42,298 bases of DNA. Source: Paenibacillus tianmuensis. GTDB lineage: Bacteria; Bacillota; Bacilli; Paenibacillales; NBRC-103111. Under the pieces are notes generated by a model. That model did not search any database. It was given only the letters and a program-made list of their open reading frames with translations, and was not told the origin of the DNA. A program made the position numbers and the translations under genes. The DNA lies in the NCBI RefSeq assembly GCF_900100345.1, contig NZ_FMTT01000050.1, positions 1 through 42,298 on the forward strand, in the 5' to 3' direction. The number at the start of each line of letters is the position of its first letter. Positions within the stretch are counted from its first letter, which is position 1. Shown here piece by piece: positions 16,363 to 25,050 of the stretch.

Positions 16363-17481
16363 TTAGCGGGCCAGTACTTCCATGATCGCTTGCGAGCACT
16401 GGGCGGGATTGTATGCGCCCTCTTTTCGCGCCAGTCCGGCGCGGGCGTTGCGCATCTCGAACACCTTGTCGGTTAGAAGCCGGAACCAATGATCCACCGT
16501 CTCCGCCGATTTGATCGGCTCTCCTAAGCCGTGCTGCGTGAAGTACTGCAGGTTTTCCTCTTCCTGCCCCGGGATCGGCTTGTAGAACAGCATCGGAATT
16601 CCTTTGGCAAGCCCCTCCGTACAGGTCATGCCTCCCGGTTTCGTGATGAGCAGGTCGGAGACGTCCATCCATTTGTCGATTTCTTTGGTGAACCCGAGCA
16701 GACGGACGTTCGGATGCCGGAAACGCTCGTCCTTGGCCAACTCCGCCAGCGCTTTCTCGTTGTTTCCGAGACAGACGACAAGCTGGATCCGATCGCGCCA
16801 ACTGGTCAAGTGCTGCAGGAATCTTTCGTCCTTCACCAATCCCCAGCCGCCGCCCATAACGAGCACCGTAGGCAAGGGCGACAGGCCGAAGCGGCTGCGA
16901 AGCTCTTCCCGATTGTGCTGCTCCCAGAAGTTCGGGTGAATCGGAATGCCCGTCACCTTTACCGTTTCGGACGGAACCCCGCGGCTGAGCAGCTTTTCTT
17001 TGACGTTCGGGGTTGACACCAAGTACGTGTTTACTTCGGGGCTAACCCAGGTACCGTGAGCGTCGTAATCGGTGATCACGGTGCACAGCGGCACGTTCAA
17101 GCCCGAACGCTTCAAGCGGGAGATCACCGCACTCGGGAACGGATGCGTGCATACGATCGTATCCGGACGCAGCTGACGGATCACCTCGGCAGCCTGCGCG
17201 TAAAAGATACGATGAAGCGCAAGCCGGGTAAAACGGTTTAACGATTTTTTGTATTGAGAACGATACATCAGTCCGTAAAGCTTGGGTTGAGTCGACAAGG
17301 TTTTGCGGTAAGCGGTGAGAATCCATGGAGCCAGCGTCGGATGCAGAAATGTGCCGAGCTCAAGTACGCGAGTCTGGACTTCAGGCGAGAGCAGGCGAAG
17401 ACTGTCGGACAGAGCGTGAGCCGCCTGCGTGTGCCCGGCGCCGAAGCCTTCGGATAATAATAAGACTCTCTTTTTACGCAT
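16363..17481 (-). CDS. MGDG synthase/UgtP-like processive glycosyltransferase (GT28)
   Basis: 372 residues from ATG at 17481; an in-frame TTG at 17496 would add five residues but has AAGG directly abutting it. N-terminal GFGAGHTQAAHAL is the MGDG-synthase acceptor-domain motif. The C-terminal half has a GT28 donor site: VLVMGGGWGLV, KWMDVSDLLITKPGGMTCTEGLAKG and GQEEENLQYF. Family members transfer glucose or galactose from UDP-sugar to diacylglycerol, giving glycolipids and lipoteichoic acid anchors. It follows the PAP2 phosphatase gene after about 60 bases on the same strand, so the phosphatase could feed it diacylglycerol. Orthology with ugtP rather than with a paralogue is not proved. Confidence 0.85.
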   Translation of the reverse strand: MRKKRVLLLSEGFGAGHTQAAHALSDSLRLLSPEVQTRVLELGTFLHPTLAPWILTAYRKTLSTQPKLYGLMYRSQYKKSLNRFTRLALHRIFYAQAAEVIRQLRPDTIVCTHPFPSAVISRLKRSGLNVPLCTVITDYDAHGTWVSPEVNTYLVSTPNVKEKLLSRGVPSETVKVTGIPIHPNFWEQHNREELRSRFGLSPLPTVLVMGGGWGLVKDERFLQHLTSWRDRIQLVVCLGNNEKALAELAKDERFRHPNVRLLGFTKEIDKWMDVSDLLITKPGGMTCTEGLAKGIPMLFYKPIPGQEEENLQYFTQHGLGEPIKSAETVDHWFRLLTDKVFEMRNARAGLARKEGAYNPAQCSQAIMEVLAR

Positions 17482-17539
17482 AGGCGCTTCACCCAACCTT
17501 GTAGCAAATGGAATTTACACAAAGTTAACATTAATGCTT

Positions 17540-18067
17540 TCAGCCCCAAATTGTAACGGCCGACAGGGCCGTTACGGTTCCGATCAGCAGCCCGACCAAA
17601 CAGTCGGACGGGTAGTGGAGTCCTAAATAGATACGCGACAAACCGACGAGAAATGCAATAGGAAGCAAAATAATAGCGATCGTCGAATGAACGAGCATGA
17701 GCGGCACAGTTACGGAGAATACGGCCGTCGTATGGCCGGACGGGAATGAATGGTCCGTTAACGGTTTTTTGCATGTGTGCGTGCCTTTCAGCACGAGATA
17801 GGGCCGAAGCCGCGGATATTTCTTCTTCATGATAGCGACGGGCACATGGCTGACCGCCAGAGCGATACAGCTTTGGATGCCGGCTATTCTCCATACCCCC
17901 TCCGTAAACAGAGCGACGCAGAGCGCAATGATAATCATAGCCGTAGCGCCTCCCAAATGAGTGATCGCATTAAAAAAGTAATCCAGCGCAGCGTGCTGAA
18001 TACGTCGATTCACGAAGAAAAACATCCGGTGCTCATGCTTTTGCAGCCACGAAACGACACGGCTCAA
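17540..18067 (-). CDS. PAP2-family membrane phosphatase
   Basis: 175 residues. The start is TTG at 18067, ten bases after AAGGAGG. Five or six hydrophobic segments are seen. The three catalytic motifs are complete: KKKYPRLRP (K-x6-RP type), SFPSGHT and SRIYLGLHYPSD with the nucleophile histidine. Such enzymes remove phosphate from phosphatidic acid, phosphatidylglycerophosphate or undecaprenyl pyrophosphate at the membrane. The neighbouring diacylglycerol glycosyltransferase favours phosphatidic acid, but undecaprenyl pyrophosphate recycling is equally possible by sequence. Confidence 0.88.
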   Translation of the reverse strand: MSRVVSWLQKHEHRMFFFVNRRIQHAALDYFFNAITHLGGATAMIIIALCVALFTEGVWRIAGIQSCIALAVSHVPVAIMKKKYPRLRPYLVLKGTHTCKKPLTDHSFPSGHTTAVFSVTVPLMLVHSTIAIILLPIAFLVGLSRIYLGLHYPSDCLVGLLIGTVTALSAVTIWG

Positions 18068-18759
18068 GGGAACAACGCCTCCTTGCAGTGTGGGATAAGC
18101 TGTCTGGACAGCTCATATATAAGTGTAGGGGGCAAATGTTATAAGAATATAAAAAGAATATAAAAAGGTCAATTTAATCTTCCGAAATAGTCAATCCGCA
18201 GCCGAATCCGATCCGTGGAGGATAGAAAGACTTGGCAGCGTTCCCTTCTTATTGTATCCGGAGTGCCTTATGGCTATCCCTAATCCGGTCAACCTGGGTC
18301 GTTGCCTCATGCCATACCCATCTCGATATCCGGGAATCGGTAGTGCGGACTTGAAACCTTTCTCCGTTCACATTCGTTATATTATATGTCGGAAGGTTGG
18401 CATCGGAGAAAAGACACTGCGGAAGCAGGAGGCTGTCTTTTCCCAATGACCGCTTTTCCGTTTGTGGTTTCAGAAAGTTTTTTCCAACTGGCGCTTATAA
18501 AAAGTTTGAAAATCGATGAAAATAAGACGTAAAAAGATGGATAGCAAAGAGTCTTGCCGGAATTCCAGACGTTTTTCCCGAAAAAACAAAGATCCGGCCG
18601 CAGGAAGCGACTTGGCGGTTTTGACAAATCGGATCAAAGAGAGGAAAATCATATTCGGCGACCCTCGTAATCTAATCCACATCATCGAAAAAGTTTTTGA
18701 AGGCGCTAAGAGAAACAGAAACAGACAAAGGGGTACATACAAAAAAAGGGGGATGTTTC
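18068..18759. other. Long intergenic region, divergent control region
   Basis: About 690 bases without a convincing gene. It holds the 16-base perfect palindrome AGCTGTCTGGACAGCT (18098-18113) just before the PAP2 ribosome site, an AT-rich stretch at 18130-18180, and the ribosome site AAGGGGGAT for the plus-strand synthase. Short open frames at 18249-18446 (-) and 18516-18866 (+) have no ribosome site or recognisable content. No known riboswitch pattern was found. Confidence 0.55.
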
Positions 18760-19995
18760 ATGTTGGACAGTATTCTGTTAGGCCTCCAGATTGCTTTGGC
18801 TTTGATTGGAGCCTACCAGTTGGTTCTGACGTTTTTCGGTTGGTACCGTCGCAAAAATCAAATTGAGCATGCGCCTCAAAAAACGTTTGCCGTTCTCGTA
18901 GCGGCCCACAATGAGGAGCAGGTTGTCGGTGCGCTTATCGAGAACTTGAAAAATTTGGACTATCCGAAAGAACTATATGATATATTCGTGATTTGCGATA
19001 ACTGCACCGACAATACGGCTCAAATCACCCAAGAAATGGGCGTGCTCGCATGCGTGCGCAGCAATCCGAAGCTGAGAGGCAAAGGCTACGCGATCGAGTG
19101 GATGCTCAAAGAACTGTGGAAAATGCCGCGCCAGTACGATGCCGTCGTCATGTTCGACGCCGACAACCTCGTCAGCAAGGATTACCTGATGCATATGAAC
19201 AACGACCTGTGCAACGGCTCCAAGGTTATTCAGGCTTATCTGGATACGAAGAATCCGCACGATTCTTGGGTTACCGCCTCCTACGCGGTGACCTATTGGT
19301 ACATTAACCGGCTGTGGCAGCTGCCGCGGGCCAACCTTGGTTTGGGCAACTATTTGGGCGGCACGGGAATGTGCTTCGAATCGAATCTGCTGAAGGAAAT
19401 CGGCTGGGGGGCGACAAGTCTCGTCGAGGATCTGGAGTTTACGATGCGCTGCGTGACTCGCGGCGTCAAACCGACGTTCAACTATTACGCGAAAGTGTAT
19501 GACGAAAAGCCGATCACGTTCAAAGCTTCGGCGCGCCAGCGGCTCCGCTGGATGCAGGGCCATTTCATCGTGGCCAGACGCTACTTCTTTCCGCTGCTCT
19601 GGAAAGGGATCAAGGAAGGCAGCTGGACGAAGATCGATAACGCCATGTACGCGGCCAACGTTTATAACGTGTTCATCGCTTCGATCGTTACCGTGGTGCT
19701 GTGGATCGATATGACGCTTCCGGGCGTCCCGGCATTTAGCTCCTTGTTCAAGATTGCGCCAAGCTTCTTTGCGGTCTTCACGGTGTTAACCTACGTCCTG
19801 TTTATGATCGCGCTGATTATGGAGAAAGCGCCTTTGAAATCGTATAAGTACTTGATTACGTTCCCGCTCTTCCTGTTGTCCTGGTGGCCGATCACGGTCT
19901 ACGCGTTCTTCACGCAAAACAACAAGCAGTGGAGCCATACCGAGCATACCCGGGTTATCCGGCTCGAGGATATGAAGAGCAAGCAGGCCAGCTAG
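18760..19995 (+). CDS. Membrane-embedded GT2 glycosyltransferase (cellulose/chitin-synthase-like)
   Basis: 411 residues. The ATG at 18760 has AAGGGGGAT about seven bases upstream; the frame opens earlier but without a site. One N-terminal membrane segment (about 3-27), a GT-A catalytic domain, then three or four membrane segments from about 305. Catalytic signs: FVICDNCTDNTA, FDADN (DxD), SLVEDLEFT (acid before the base) and RQRLRWMQG (the QxxRW-type motif of processive synthases). It should polymerise or add a sugar from a nucleotide donor and move the product across the membrane. The product is unknown. It stands alone behind a long leader region. Confidence 0.85.
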   Translation: MLDSILLGLQIALALIGAYQLVLTFFGWYRRKNQIEHAPQKTFAVLVAAHNEEQVVGALIENLKNLDYPKELYDIFVICDNCTDNTAQITQEMGVLACVRSNPKLRGKGYAIEWMLKELWKMPRQYDAVVMFDADNLVSKDYLMHMNNDLCNGSKVIQAYLDTKNPHDSWVTASYAVTYWYINRLWQLPRANLGLGNYLGGTGMCFESNLLKEIGWGATSLVEDLEFTMRCVTRGVKPTFNYYAKVYDEKPITFKASARQRLRWMQGHFIVARRYFFPLLWKGIKEGSWTKIDNAMYAANVYNVFIASIVTVVLWIDMTLPGVPAFSSLFKIAPSFFAVFTVLTYVLFMIALIMEKAPLKSYKYLITFPLFLLSWWPITVYAFFTQNNKQWSHTEHTRVIRLEDMKSKQAS

Positions 19996-20026
19996 CGCAA
20001 GCCGCGTAAAAAATCGGATTTCGCTG

Positions 20027-20055
20027 TTGACTATAGTCAATGGGAATGCTACACT
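20027..20055 (+). promoter_or_regulatory. Sigma-A promoter of the infC-rpmI-rplT operon
   Basis: TTGACT (20027-20032), 17-base spacer, TACACT (20050-20055). It sits about 190 bases before the infC start, leaving room for the structured leader. Confidence 0.75.
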
Positions 20056-20059
20056 AGTT

Positions 20060-20218
20060 TAGTGCGAAAGAAGAAGCGCCCGCTTCTCACCTGCCCGACC
20101 TCGGTTGGCTGGTTATGACTGAGAGTGACTTTGTTTGATTGATCCGTTCTTGAACAGATCAGTCAATCCATTGGACCTAAAACCAAACGTGGGCGTTTAT
20201 CGCCCACGTATTTTTTTT
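20060..20218 (+). ncRNA. L20-type autoregulatory leader with attenuator
   Basis: A structured leader between the promoter and infC. It contains a small hairpin GAAGCG/CTTC (about 20070-20087), a middle region able to pair with itself, and a strong terminator at 20187-20218: ACGTGGGCG/CGCCCACGT followed by A and eight T. The CGCCC segment near 20078 could pair with the GGGCG of the terminator as an antiterminator. In Bacillus the ribosomal protein L20 (rplT product) binds such a leader and causes premature termination. The family match is by position and architecture, not by alignment. Confidence 0.75.
20187..20218 (+). terminator. Attenuator terminator of the infC leader
   Basis: A perfect 9-bp stem (20187-20195 with 20201-20209), loop TTTAT, then A and eight T, ending 26 bases before the infC start. 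Confidence 0.9.
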
Positions 20219-20244
20219 GCAAAATCTTTTGGAGGTGGCAGGTT

Positions 20245-20757
20245 ATCAGTACAGAGCACATGATTAACGATGAAATTCGGGTAAGAGAAGTTCGTTTGAT
20301 TGATGCGAACGGAGAACAGCTCGGCATCAAGCCGATTCGCGAAGCGCTGCAAATTGCGCACGATCAGAATCTGGACTTGGTGAATGTGGCGCCTACGGCG
20401 AAACCGCCGGTTTGCCGGATCATGGACTACGGCAAATTCCGCTACGAAACGCAGAAGAAAGAGAAAGAAGCCCGTAAGAACCAGAAGATCGTCGAGCTGA
20501 AAGAAATTCGTTTGAGCGCGACGATTGACGAGCACGATTTTCAAACGAAACTGCGCAACGTTGTGAAATTCCTGAACGATGGCGATAAAGTGAAGCTGTC
20601 TGTCCGTTTTCGCGGCCGTGAGATCGCTCATGCGAACATCGGTCAACGCGTTCTGGAGCGCATGGCAGCCGAAGTGGAAGAGCTGTGCATCGTTGAGCGC
20701 AAGCCGAAGCTGGAGGGCCGGAGCATGATCATGATTCTGGCGTCGAAGCAGCAATAG
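20245..20757 (+). CDS. infC: Translation initiation factor IF-3, ATC start
   Basis: 170 residues if started at ATC 20245. GGAGGT (20231-20236) lies eight bases before this ATC, whereas the first ATG (20260) is 23 bases away, too far. Rare AUU/AUC starts are a known hallmark of infC, where IF-3 rejects non-AUG starts and so controls its own synthesis. Motifs: INDEIRVREVRLIDANGEQLGIK (N-domain), NVAPTAKPPVCRIMDYGKFRYE (linker side) and the C-domain KVKLSVRFRGREIAH. IF-3 binds the 30S subunit and checks the start codon. First gene of the operon with rpmI and rplT. Confidence 0.93.
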   Translation: MSTEHMINDEIRVREVRLIDANGEQLGIKPIREALQIAHDQNLDLVNVAPTAKPPVCRIMDYGKFRYETQKKEKEARKNQKIVELKEIRLSATIDEHDFQTKLRNVVKFLNDGDKVKLSVRFRGREIAHANIGQRVLERMAAEVEELCIVERKPKLEGRSMIMILASKQQ

Positions 20758-20788
20758 TAAAATCTCATTCTTTAAGGAGGAACACCCC

Positions 20789-20989
20789 ATGCCAAAAATG
20801 AAAACTCACAGCAGCTTGAAAGACCGCTTTAAAATTACAGGTACCGGCAAAGTAAAACGCTACAAAGCGTATAAAAACCACCTGCTGTCCGGTAAATCCG
20901 CTCGCCAAAAACGCGTTTTGGGCACGAATCCGGTTATGCATCCGGGCGATGTTAAACGCCTGAAGCAGCAGCTCGCTAACATTAAGTAA
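20789..20989 (+). CDS. rpmI: 50S ribosomal protein L35
   Basis: 66 residues, the usual length. It begins MPKMKTHSSLKDRFKITGTGK and has the basic middle HLLSGKSARQKR typical of L35, a late-assembling large-subunit protein. AAGGAGG lies eight bases before the ATG. It is 31 bases after infC and 52 before rplT, the conserved order of this operon. Confidence 0.96.
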   Translation: MPKMKTHSSLKDRFKITGTGKVKRYKAYKNHLLSGKSARQKRVLGTNPVMHPGDVKRLKQQLANIK

Positions 20990-21041
20990 TCTCGTTCGTC
21001 TCGAATTCGCATACTTACAACATTTCTGGAGGTAGATTGTC

Positions 21042-21401
21042 ATGGCAAGAGTGAAGGGCGGATTTATCCGTACACGTCGTCGTAAAAAAATATTGAAGCT
21101 TGCTAAAGGTTACTTTGGCTCGAAACATAGACTGTTTAAAACGGCAAAAGAGCAAGTCATGAAATCCTTGTTTTACGCATACCGCGACCGCCGTCAGAAA
21201 AAACGCGATTTCCGCAAGTTGTGGATCGTGCGGATCAATGCGGCAGCACGTCAAAACGGCTTGTCCTACAGCAAGCTGATGCACGGCCTGAAACTGGCTG
21301 GCGTAGAAGTGAACCGCAAAATGTTGGCGGATCTCGCCGTTAACGATATCAATGCGTTCAACTCTTTGGCAGAAACTGCCAAGCAAAAGGTGAATGCATA
21401 A
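21042..21401 (+). CDS. rplT: 50S ribosomal protein L20
   Basis: 119 residues, the usual length. It begins [29 protein letters not shown] and ends with the globular domain that binds 23S rRNA ([21 protein letters not shown]). L20 is needed early in 50S assembly and represses its own operon through the upstream leader. TGGAGGT precedes the ATG. Last gene of the operon, closed by the terminator at 21427-21482. Confidence 0.96.
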   Translation: MARVKGGFIRTRRRKKILKLAKGYFGSKHRLFKTAKEQVMKSLFYAYRDRRQKKRDFRKLWIVRINAAARQNGLSYSKLMHGLKLAGVEVNRKMLADLAVNDINAFNSLAETAKQKVNA

Positions 21402-21426
21402 GGCACGGTTTTTAACCGGGCCTGCC

Positions 21427-21482
21427 CAAACACCCCTTGTAACGATACGTATAACCGTATCCTTGCAAGGGGTGTTTGTTTT
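21427..21482 (+). terminator. Terminator after rplT
   Basis: CAAACACCCCTTG (21427-21439) pairs with CAAGGGGTGTTTG (21466-21478), with an inner GATACG/CGTATC stem, followed by TTTT. Confidence 0.9.
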
Positions 21483-21568
21483 GCGCTGCGCCAGGCTAAC
21501 AACTTGACCGCTTTTATCAAATTTTGACTTCCGGCTAATATTTACCAAATAAAATTTTAAAACGATTA

Positions 21569-21577
21569 TGCTATCAT
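21569..21577 (+). promoter_or_regulatory. Possible extended -10 promoter of the glycan operon
   Basis: TG-C-TATCAT (21569-21577) is an extended -10 in an AT-rich stretch 55 bases before the first gene. No good -35 is seen; an alternative TTGACT lies further up in the same stretch. Confidence 0.4.
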
Positions 21578-21632
21578 ACAAGTATTCATAAAACACGAAA
21601 CGAATCGTTTCGCACGGAAATCAGGTGAACGG

Positions 21633-22937
21633 ATGAACATTATTTTGCTGTCCGGAGGTTCGGGAACGAGGTTGTGGCCGCTTTCAACGGAGCGGCGCTC
21701 CAAGCAATTCATACGGTTGTTTCATGACGAAGCGGGGCGCCCGATCTCGATGCTGCAGCAGGTATGGGGAAGGCTAGCCGACAGAGGGCTTCACCAATCG
21801 GCCGTGCTCGCCACTTCGCTTCACCAACGGGAGGCTATTCTGGAGCAGCTCGGATATGAAGCGGATCTGGTGCTGGAGCCGGAGAAGCGCGATACGTTGG
21901 CCGCTATCCTGCTTTCGGTTGCTTACCTGTGTTCGCATCGCGGGGTTTCCCGTGAAGATCCGATCGTCGTCCTCCCCGTGGATGGACGGACGGAGGACTC
22001 GTTCTACGACAGGCTGCTGCAGCTGCCCGAGACGTTGGCAAGCTCCGGCGCAAACTTGGCTTTGATGGGTGTCCGACCTGATTTTCCGTCGCAGAAATAC
22101 GGATATATGCTCCCGGTGCGGGACGGCGGCGAAGATGCTGCATTGACGATCCGCGCTTTTCATGAGAAGCCTTCGAAGACGGATGCCGTTCGTTATATCG
22201 AACAAGGGGCGCTTTGGAACTGCGGCGTGTTTTGTTTTCGCGCCGGATATTTGTTGGACCGGCTGAAAGCCATGGGGCTTCCGGAAGCGTATGAGGAGCT
22301 GCTTCTGTCGTACGATCGGATCGAAAGCCGAAGCTTCGACTATGCCGTCGTGGAACGGGAGGAGCGGATTGTCGCGCTTGCGTATGAAGGCCGGTGGAAG
22401 GACCTTGGCACGTGGTGCGCGCTGACGGAGGAAATGAATCGGCCGCTGGTCGGTCCCGGTTATATCGGGGAGGAATGTGACAACGTTCACGTGGTGAACG
22501 AGCTTGAGATGCCGGCGGTTGTCCTCGGTTTATCTGATGTTGTCGTCTCAGCGAGCCCCGAGGGCATTTTGGTGACGCATAAGGAAAGCAGTTCCCGGTT
22601 GAAAGCAGCGCTCGATCGCATGGAGCGGTCGGGAGCGAGTGACAAGAAGGCGCCTGCTGAACAGACGCTGGACCGCTCCGCCTTCCCGGACGGGACCGCG
22701 GTAACGACGCGCCGTATTCATCTGGAAGCGGGAGAGGAGCTCGTCACCCCGTCTGCCGATGTGCGGCGCATCGTCTCTTGGACGGTCCTGCATGGCAGGT
22801 GCCGTCTGTTCCAAAACGGCCGGGAGCTGCCGGCAGCCGTCGGAAGAAGCGTCGTGCTTGGGGAGGAGGATAACGCCAGGCTTAAAGCACTGGACCCGCT
22901 TGATCTCATCGAGATTATGATGGAATGTCATGCATGA
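21633..22937 (+). CDS. Mannose-1-phosphate guanylyltransferase-like nucleotidyltransferase
   Basis: 434 residues. The N-terminus LLSGGSGTRLWPLSTERRSKQF is the pyrophosphorylase signature and fits the ManC/CpsB type (LWPLS, KQF). FHEKP with a downstream lysine is the sugar-phosphate site, and LWNCGVFCFRAGYLL and DYAVVER follow. The ~90 C-terminal residues (SWTVLHGRCRLFQNG onward, ending LDLIEIMME) resemble a worn cupin, as in the isomerase half of two-function ManC, but without the usual metal-binding histidines. It probably makes GDP-mannose from GTP and mannose-1-phosphate. AGGTGA precedes the ATG. It is the first gene of a five-gene run with 4-25-base overlaps or gaps under 15 bases. Confidence 0.82.
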   Translation: MNIILLSGGSGTRLWPLSTERRSKQFIRLFHDEAGRPISMLQQVWGRLADRGLHQSAVLATSLHQREAILEQLGYEADLVLEPEKRDTLAAILLSVAYLCSHRGVSREDPIVVLPVDGRTEDSFYDRLLQLPETLASSGANLALMGVRPDFPSQKYGYMLPVRDGGEDAALTIRAFHEKPSKTDAVRYIEQGALWNCGVFCFRAGYLLDRLKAMGLPEAYEELLLSYDRIESRSFDYAVVEREERIVALAYEGRWKDLGTWCALTEEMNRPLVGPGYIGEECDNVHVVNELEMPAVVLGLSDVVVSASPEGILVTHKESSSRLKAALDRMERSGASDKKAPAEQTLDRSAFPDGTAVTTRRIHLEAGEELVTPSADVRRIVSWTVLHGRCRLFQNGRELPAAVGRSVVLGEEDNARLKALDPLDLIEIMMECHA

Positions 22938-22948
22938 GGGGGAGACTC

Positions 22949-25048
22949 GTGAGAGTAGACAAGGCTGATGTGTCCATGGACAAGCCCACGCTGCGTCTTG
23001 GCGACCGATTGGTAGCCAAGGGGCTGGTGACCCCCGAGCAGCTCGAAACGGCGATGGAGCGGCAGCGGAAGCTTGGCGGACGTCTGGGTGATATCCTTGT
23101 GGAGCTTGGCTTTACCCCGCGTGAGCGCATTGCGCCTATTTTGCATCAGCAAGGAAGCAAGGGGCTTCTTGGCGACATGTTGGTCGCAACCGGCGCCATT
23201 ACCAAAGAACAGTTGGACTGGGCGCTTGAGTTTCAACGCAAGAGCGGCGGGCTGCTCGGCGACATTTTGATGTCGATGCGCTTCATTGAGCCGGAGAAGC
23301 TGTACCGTCACATCGCTACGCAATACAACCTCGGACGAATCGGTTCGGAATATATGTTCGAGGGCGTGAACAAGCTGCCGGAAGCGATGGCCCGGCAGTA
23401 CGATGCCGTCGTCATTCACCAAGACGCTAACCGCTACCTGGTAGCCGTCGGCCATCCGCTGACGGACGAAGCGGTCGTTGATCTGGAGAACATGCTGGGA
23501 ATGCCGGTGCAGCAGGTGCTGGCGACGCGGGAGGAAATGGAATATTTCTGGAAGGAAGCGTACCCGTCCGAACTGCTGCGCGAGAGCACCCGGAAGCTGG
23601 CCGAAGAGCAGCCGCAAAATTCCGCGCATATCACGTTTACGACGCCCCAACTGACGGTCATCGGCATCTGCACGTTCCTCGTCCTGCTCAGCTTGGGGCT
23701 CGATTGGCTGCATACGCTGATCATCCTCAATGTAGCCGTGCAGCTGTTTTATTTTGCAATGACGCTGTTCAAATTTATGATCATCATGTACGGAACCCGC
23801 GACTTCGCCCAAATCCGCTTCAAGCAGGAAGAGATCGACGCCATCGACGAGCGGACGCTGCCCGTCTACACGATTCTCGTTCCGATGTACAAGGAGAGCG
23901 AGGTCATCCCGCACCTGCTGCATAATATCGAGCAGCTTGATTACCCGAAGGCGAAGCTGGATGTGCGGCTCCTGATCGAGCAGGACGATATCGAGGCGCA
24001 GGAAATTTTGCGAGGCATGAAGTTGCCGCCGTATTACACGACGATCGTCGTGCCGCACAGCTTGCCGAAGACGAAGCCTAAAGCCTGCAACTACGGATTG
24101 ATCCGCGCGCGGGGCGAGTATGTTGTCATCTACGATGCCGAGGACCGGCCCGATCCCGATCAGCTCAAAAAGGTGCACGCCGCCTTCATGAGAAGCCCGG
24201 AAAATACGGCATGCATTCAAGCCAAGCTTAATTATTTCAATAGCGATCAGAACCTGCTGACCCGCTGGTTTACGCACGAATACAGCATGTGGTTCGAGCT
24301 GCTGCTGCCTGGCGTCATGCAGCTTAATATTCCGATCCCGCTTGGCGGGACGTCGAACCATTTTAAAATGTCGGTGCTCAAAGAGATCAATGCCTGGGAC
24401 CCTTACAACGTGACGGAGGACGCGGACCTCGGCATTCGGCTCTACAAATCGGGCTACAGCACGGCGATTGTCGATTCCCGGACGTGGGAAGAAGCCAACA
24501 GCCGCGTCGGCAACTGGATACGGCAGCGATCCCGCTGGATCAAGGGATATATGCAGACATGGCTTGTCCATATGCGCAATCCGGTGCGGCTGTGGCGCGA
24601 GCTCGGGCTGAAAGGATTTTTGGGCTTTCAGGTGATGGTGCTTGCCACTCCGCTACTGCCGCTGCTTAATCCTTTTTACTGGGTTATGCTGGTGCTGTGG
24701 TATGGCTGGAAAATGGCATGGATTCCGCCGTTTTTCCCCGGGCTTATTTATTATTTGGCGGCGGCGGAATTTTTGATCGGCAATTTCCTGTTCGTCTTCA
24801 GCAATGTTGCGGGAGTGTACTGGGTCATTCACGATCTTGAGAAGCGCGGAGACCGTACGTTCTCCTACGGGCTCGTCAAATACGCGCTGTTGACGCCGAT
24901 CTATTGGGTGCTGATGAGCATTGCGGCCGTTAAAGCGGCTTGGCAATTGATCACGAAGCCGTTTTATTGGGAAAAAACGACGCACGGTCTGGCGAAGCAA
25001 AATCATCCGTCTGCCCCGGGCGGCGGCGTTTCGCAGGGAGGTGGCTGA
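22949..25048 (+). CDS. GT2 synthase with two N-terminal tandem MshEN modules (predicted c-di-GMP-responsive)
   Basis: 699 residues from GTG at 22949, just after AGGGGGAG (22937-22944); ATG at 22934, overlapping the previous stop, is the alternative. Residues 16-39 and 45-68 each fit the 24-residue RLGxxLxxxG...L...Q MshEN motif with a five-residue spacer. Residues 73-96 and 102-125 repeat this with Leu in place of Arg. After a linker and membrane segments near 235-285, the GT-A domain has LIEQDD, YDAEDRPD, VTEDADLG and the QRSRWIKG motif. Four or five membrane segments end the protein. The layout recalls NfrB-like synthases. Published MshEN domains bind c-di-GMP through these motifs, so glycan synthesis may depend on this messenger; product unknown. 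Confidence 0.85.
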   Translation: MRVDKADVSMDKPTLRLGDRLVAKGLVTPEQLETAMERQRKLGGRLGDILVELGFTPRERIAPILHQQGSKGLLGDMLVATGAITKEQLDWALEFQRKSGGLLGDILMSMRFIEPEKLYRHIATQYNLGRIGSEYMFEGVNKLPEAMARQYDAVVIHQDANRYLVAVGHPLTDEAVVDLENMLGMPVQQVLATREEMEYFWKEAYPSELLRESTRKLAEEQPQNSAHITFTTPQLTVIGICTFLVLLSLGLDWLHTLIILNVAVQLFYFAMTLFKFMIIMYGTRDFAQIRFKQEEIDAIDERTLPVYTILVPMYKESEVIPHLLHNIEQLDYPKAKLDVRLLIEQDDIEAQEILRGMKLPPYYTTIVVPHSLPKTKPKACNYGLIRARGEYVVIYDAEDRPDPDQLKKVHAAFMRSPENTACIQAKLNYFNSDQNLLTRWFTHEYSMWFELLLPGVMQLNIPIPLGGTSNHFKMSVLKEINAWDPYNVTEDADLGIRLYKSGYSTAIVDSRTWEEANSRVGNWIRQRSRWIKGYMQTWLVHMRNPVRLWRELGLKGFLGFQVMVLATPLLPLLNPFYWVMLVLWYGWKMAWIPPFFPGLIYYLAAAEFLIGNFLFVFSNVAGVYWVIHDLEKRGDRTFSYGLVKYALLTPIYWVLMSIAAVKAAWQLITKPFYWEKTTHGLAKQNHPSAPGGGVSQGGG

Positions 25049-25050
25049 CG

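Noticed and set aside
18516..18866. 116-codon frame before the GT2 synthase
   Set aside because: It overlaps the well-supported synthase start in another frame and lacks a ribosome site and any motif.
22928..24571. 547-codon minus-strand frame opposite the MshEN-GT2 gene
   Set aside because: Shadow of a gene with clear catalytic motifs; basic, motif-free product and no ribosome site.
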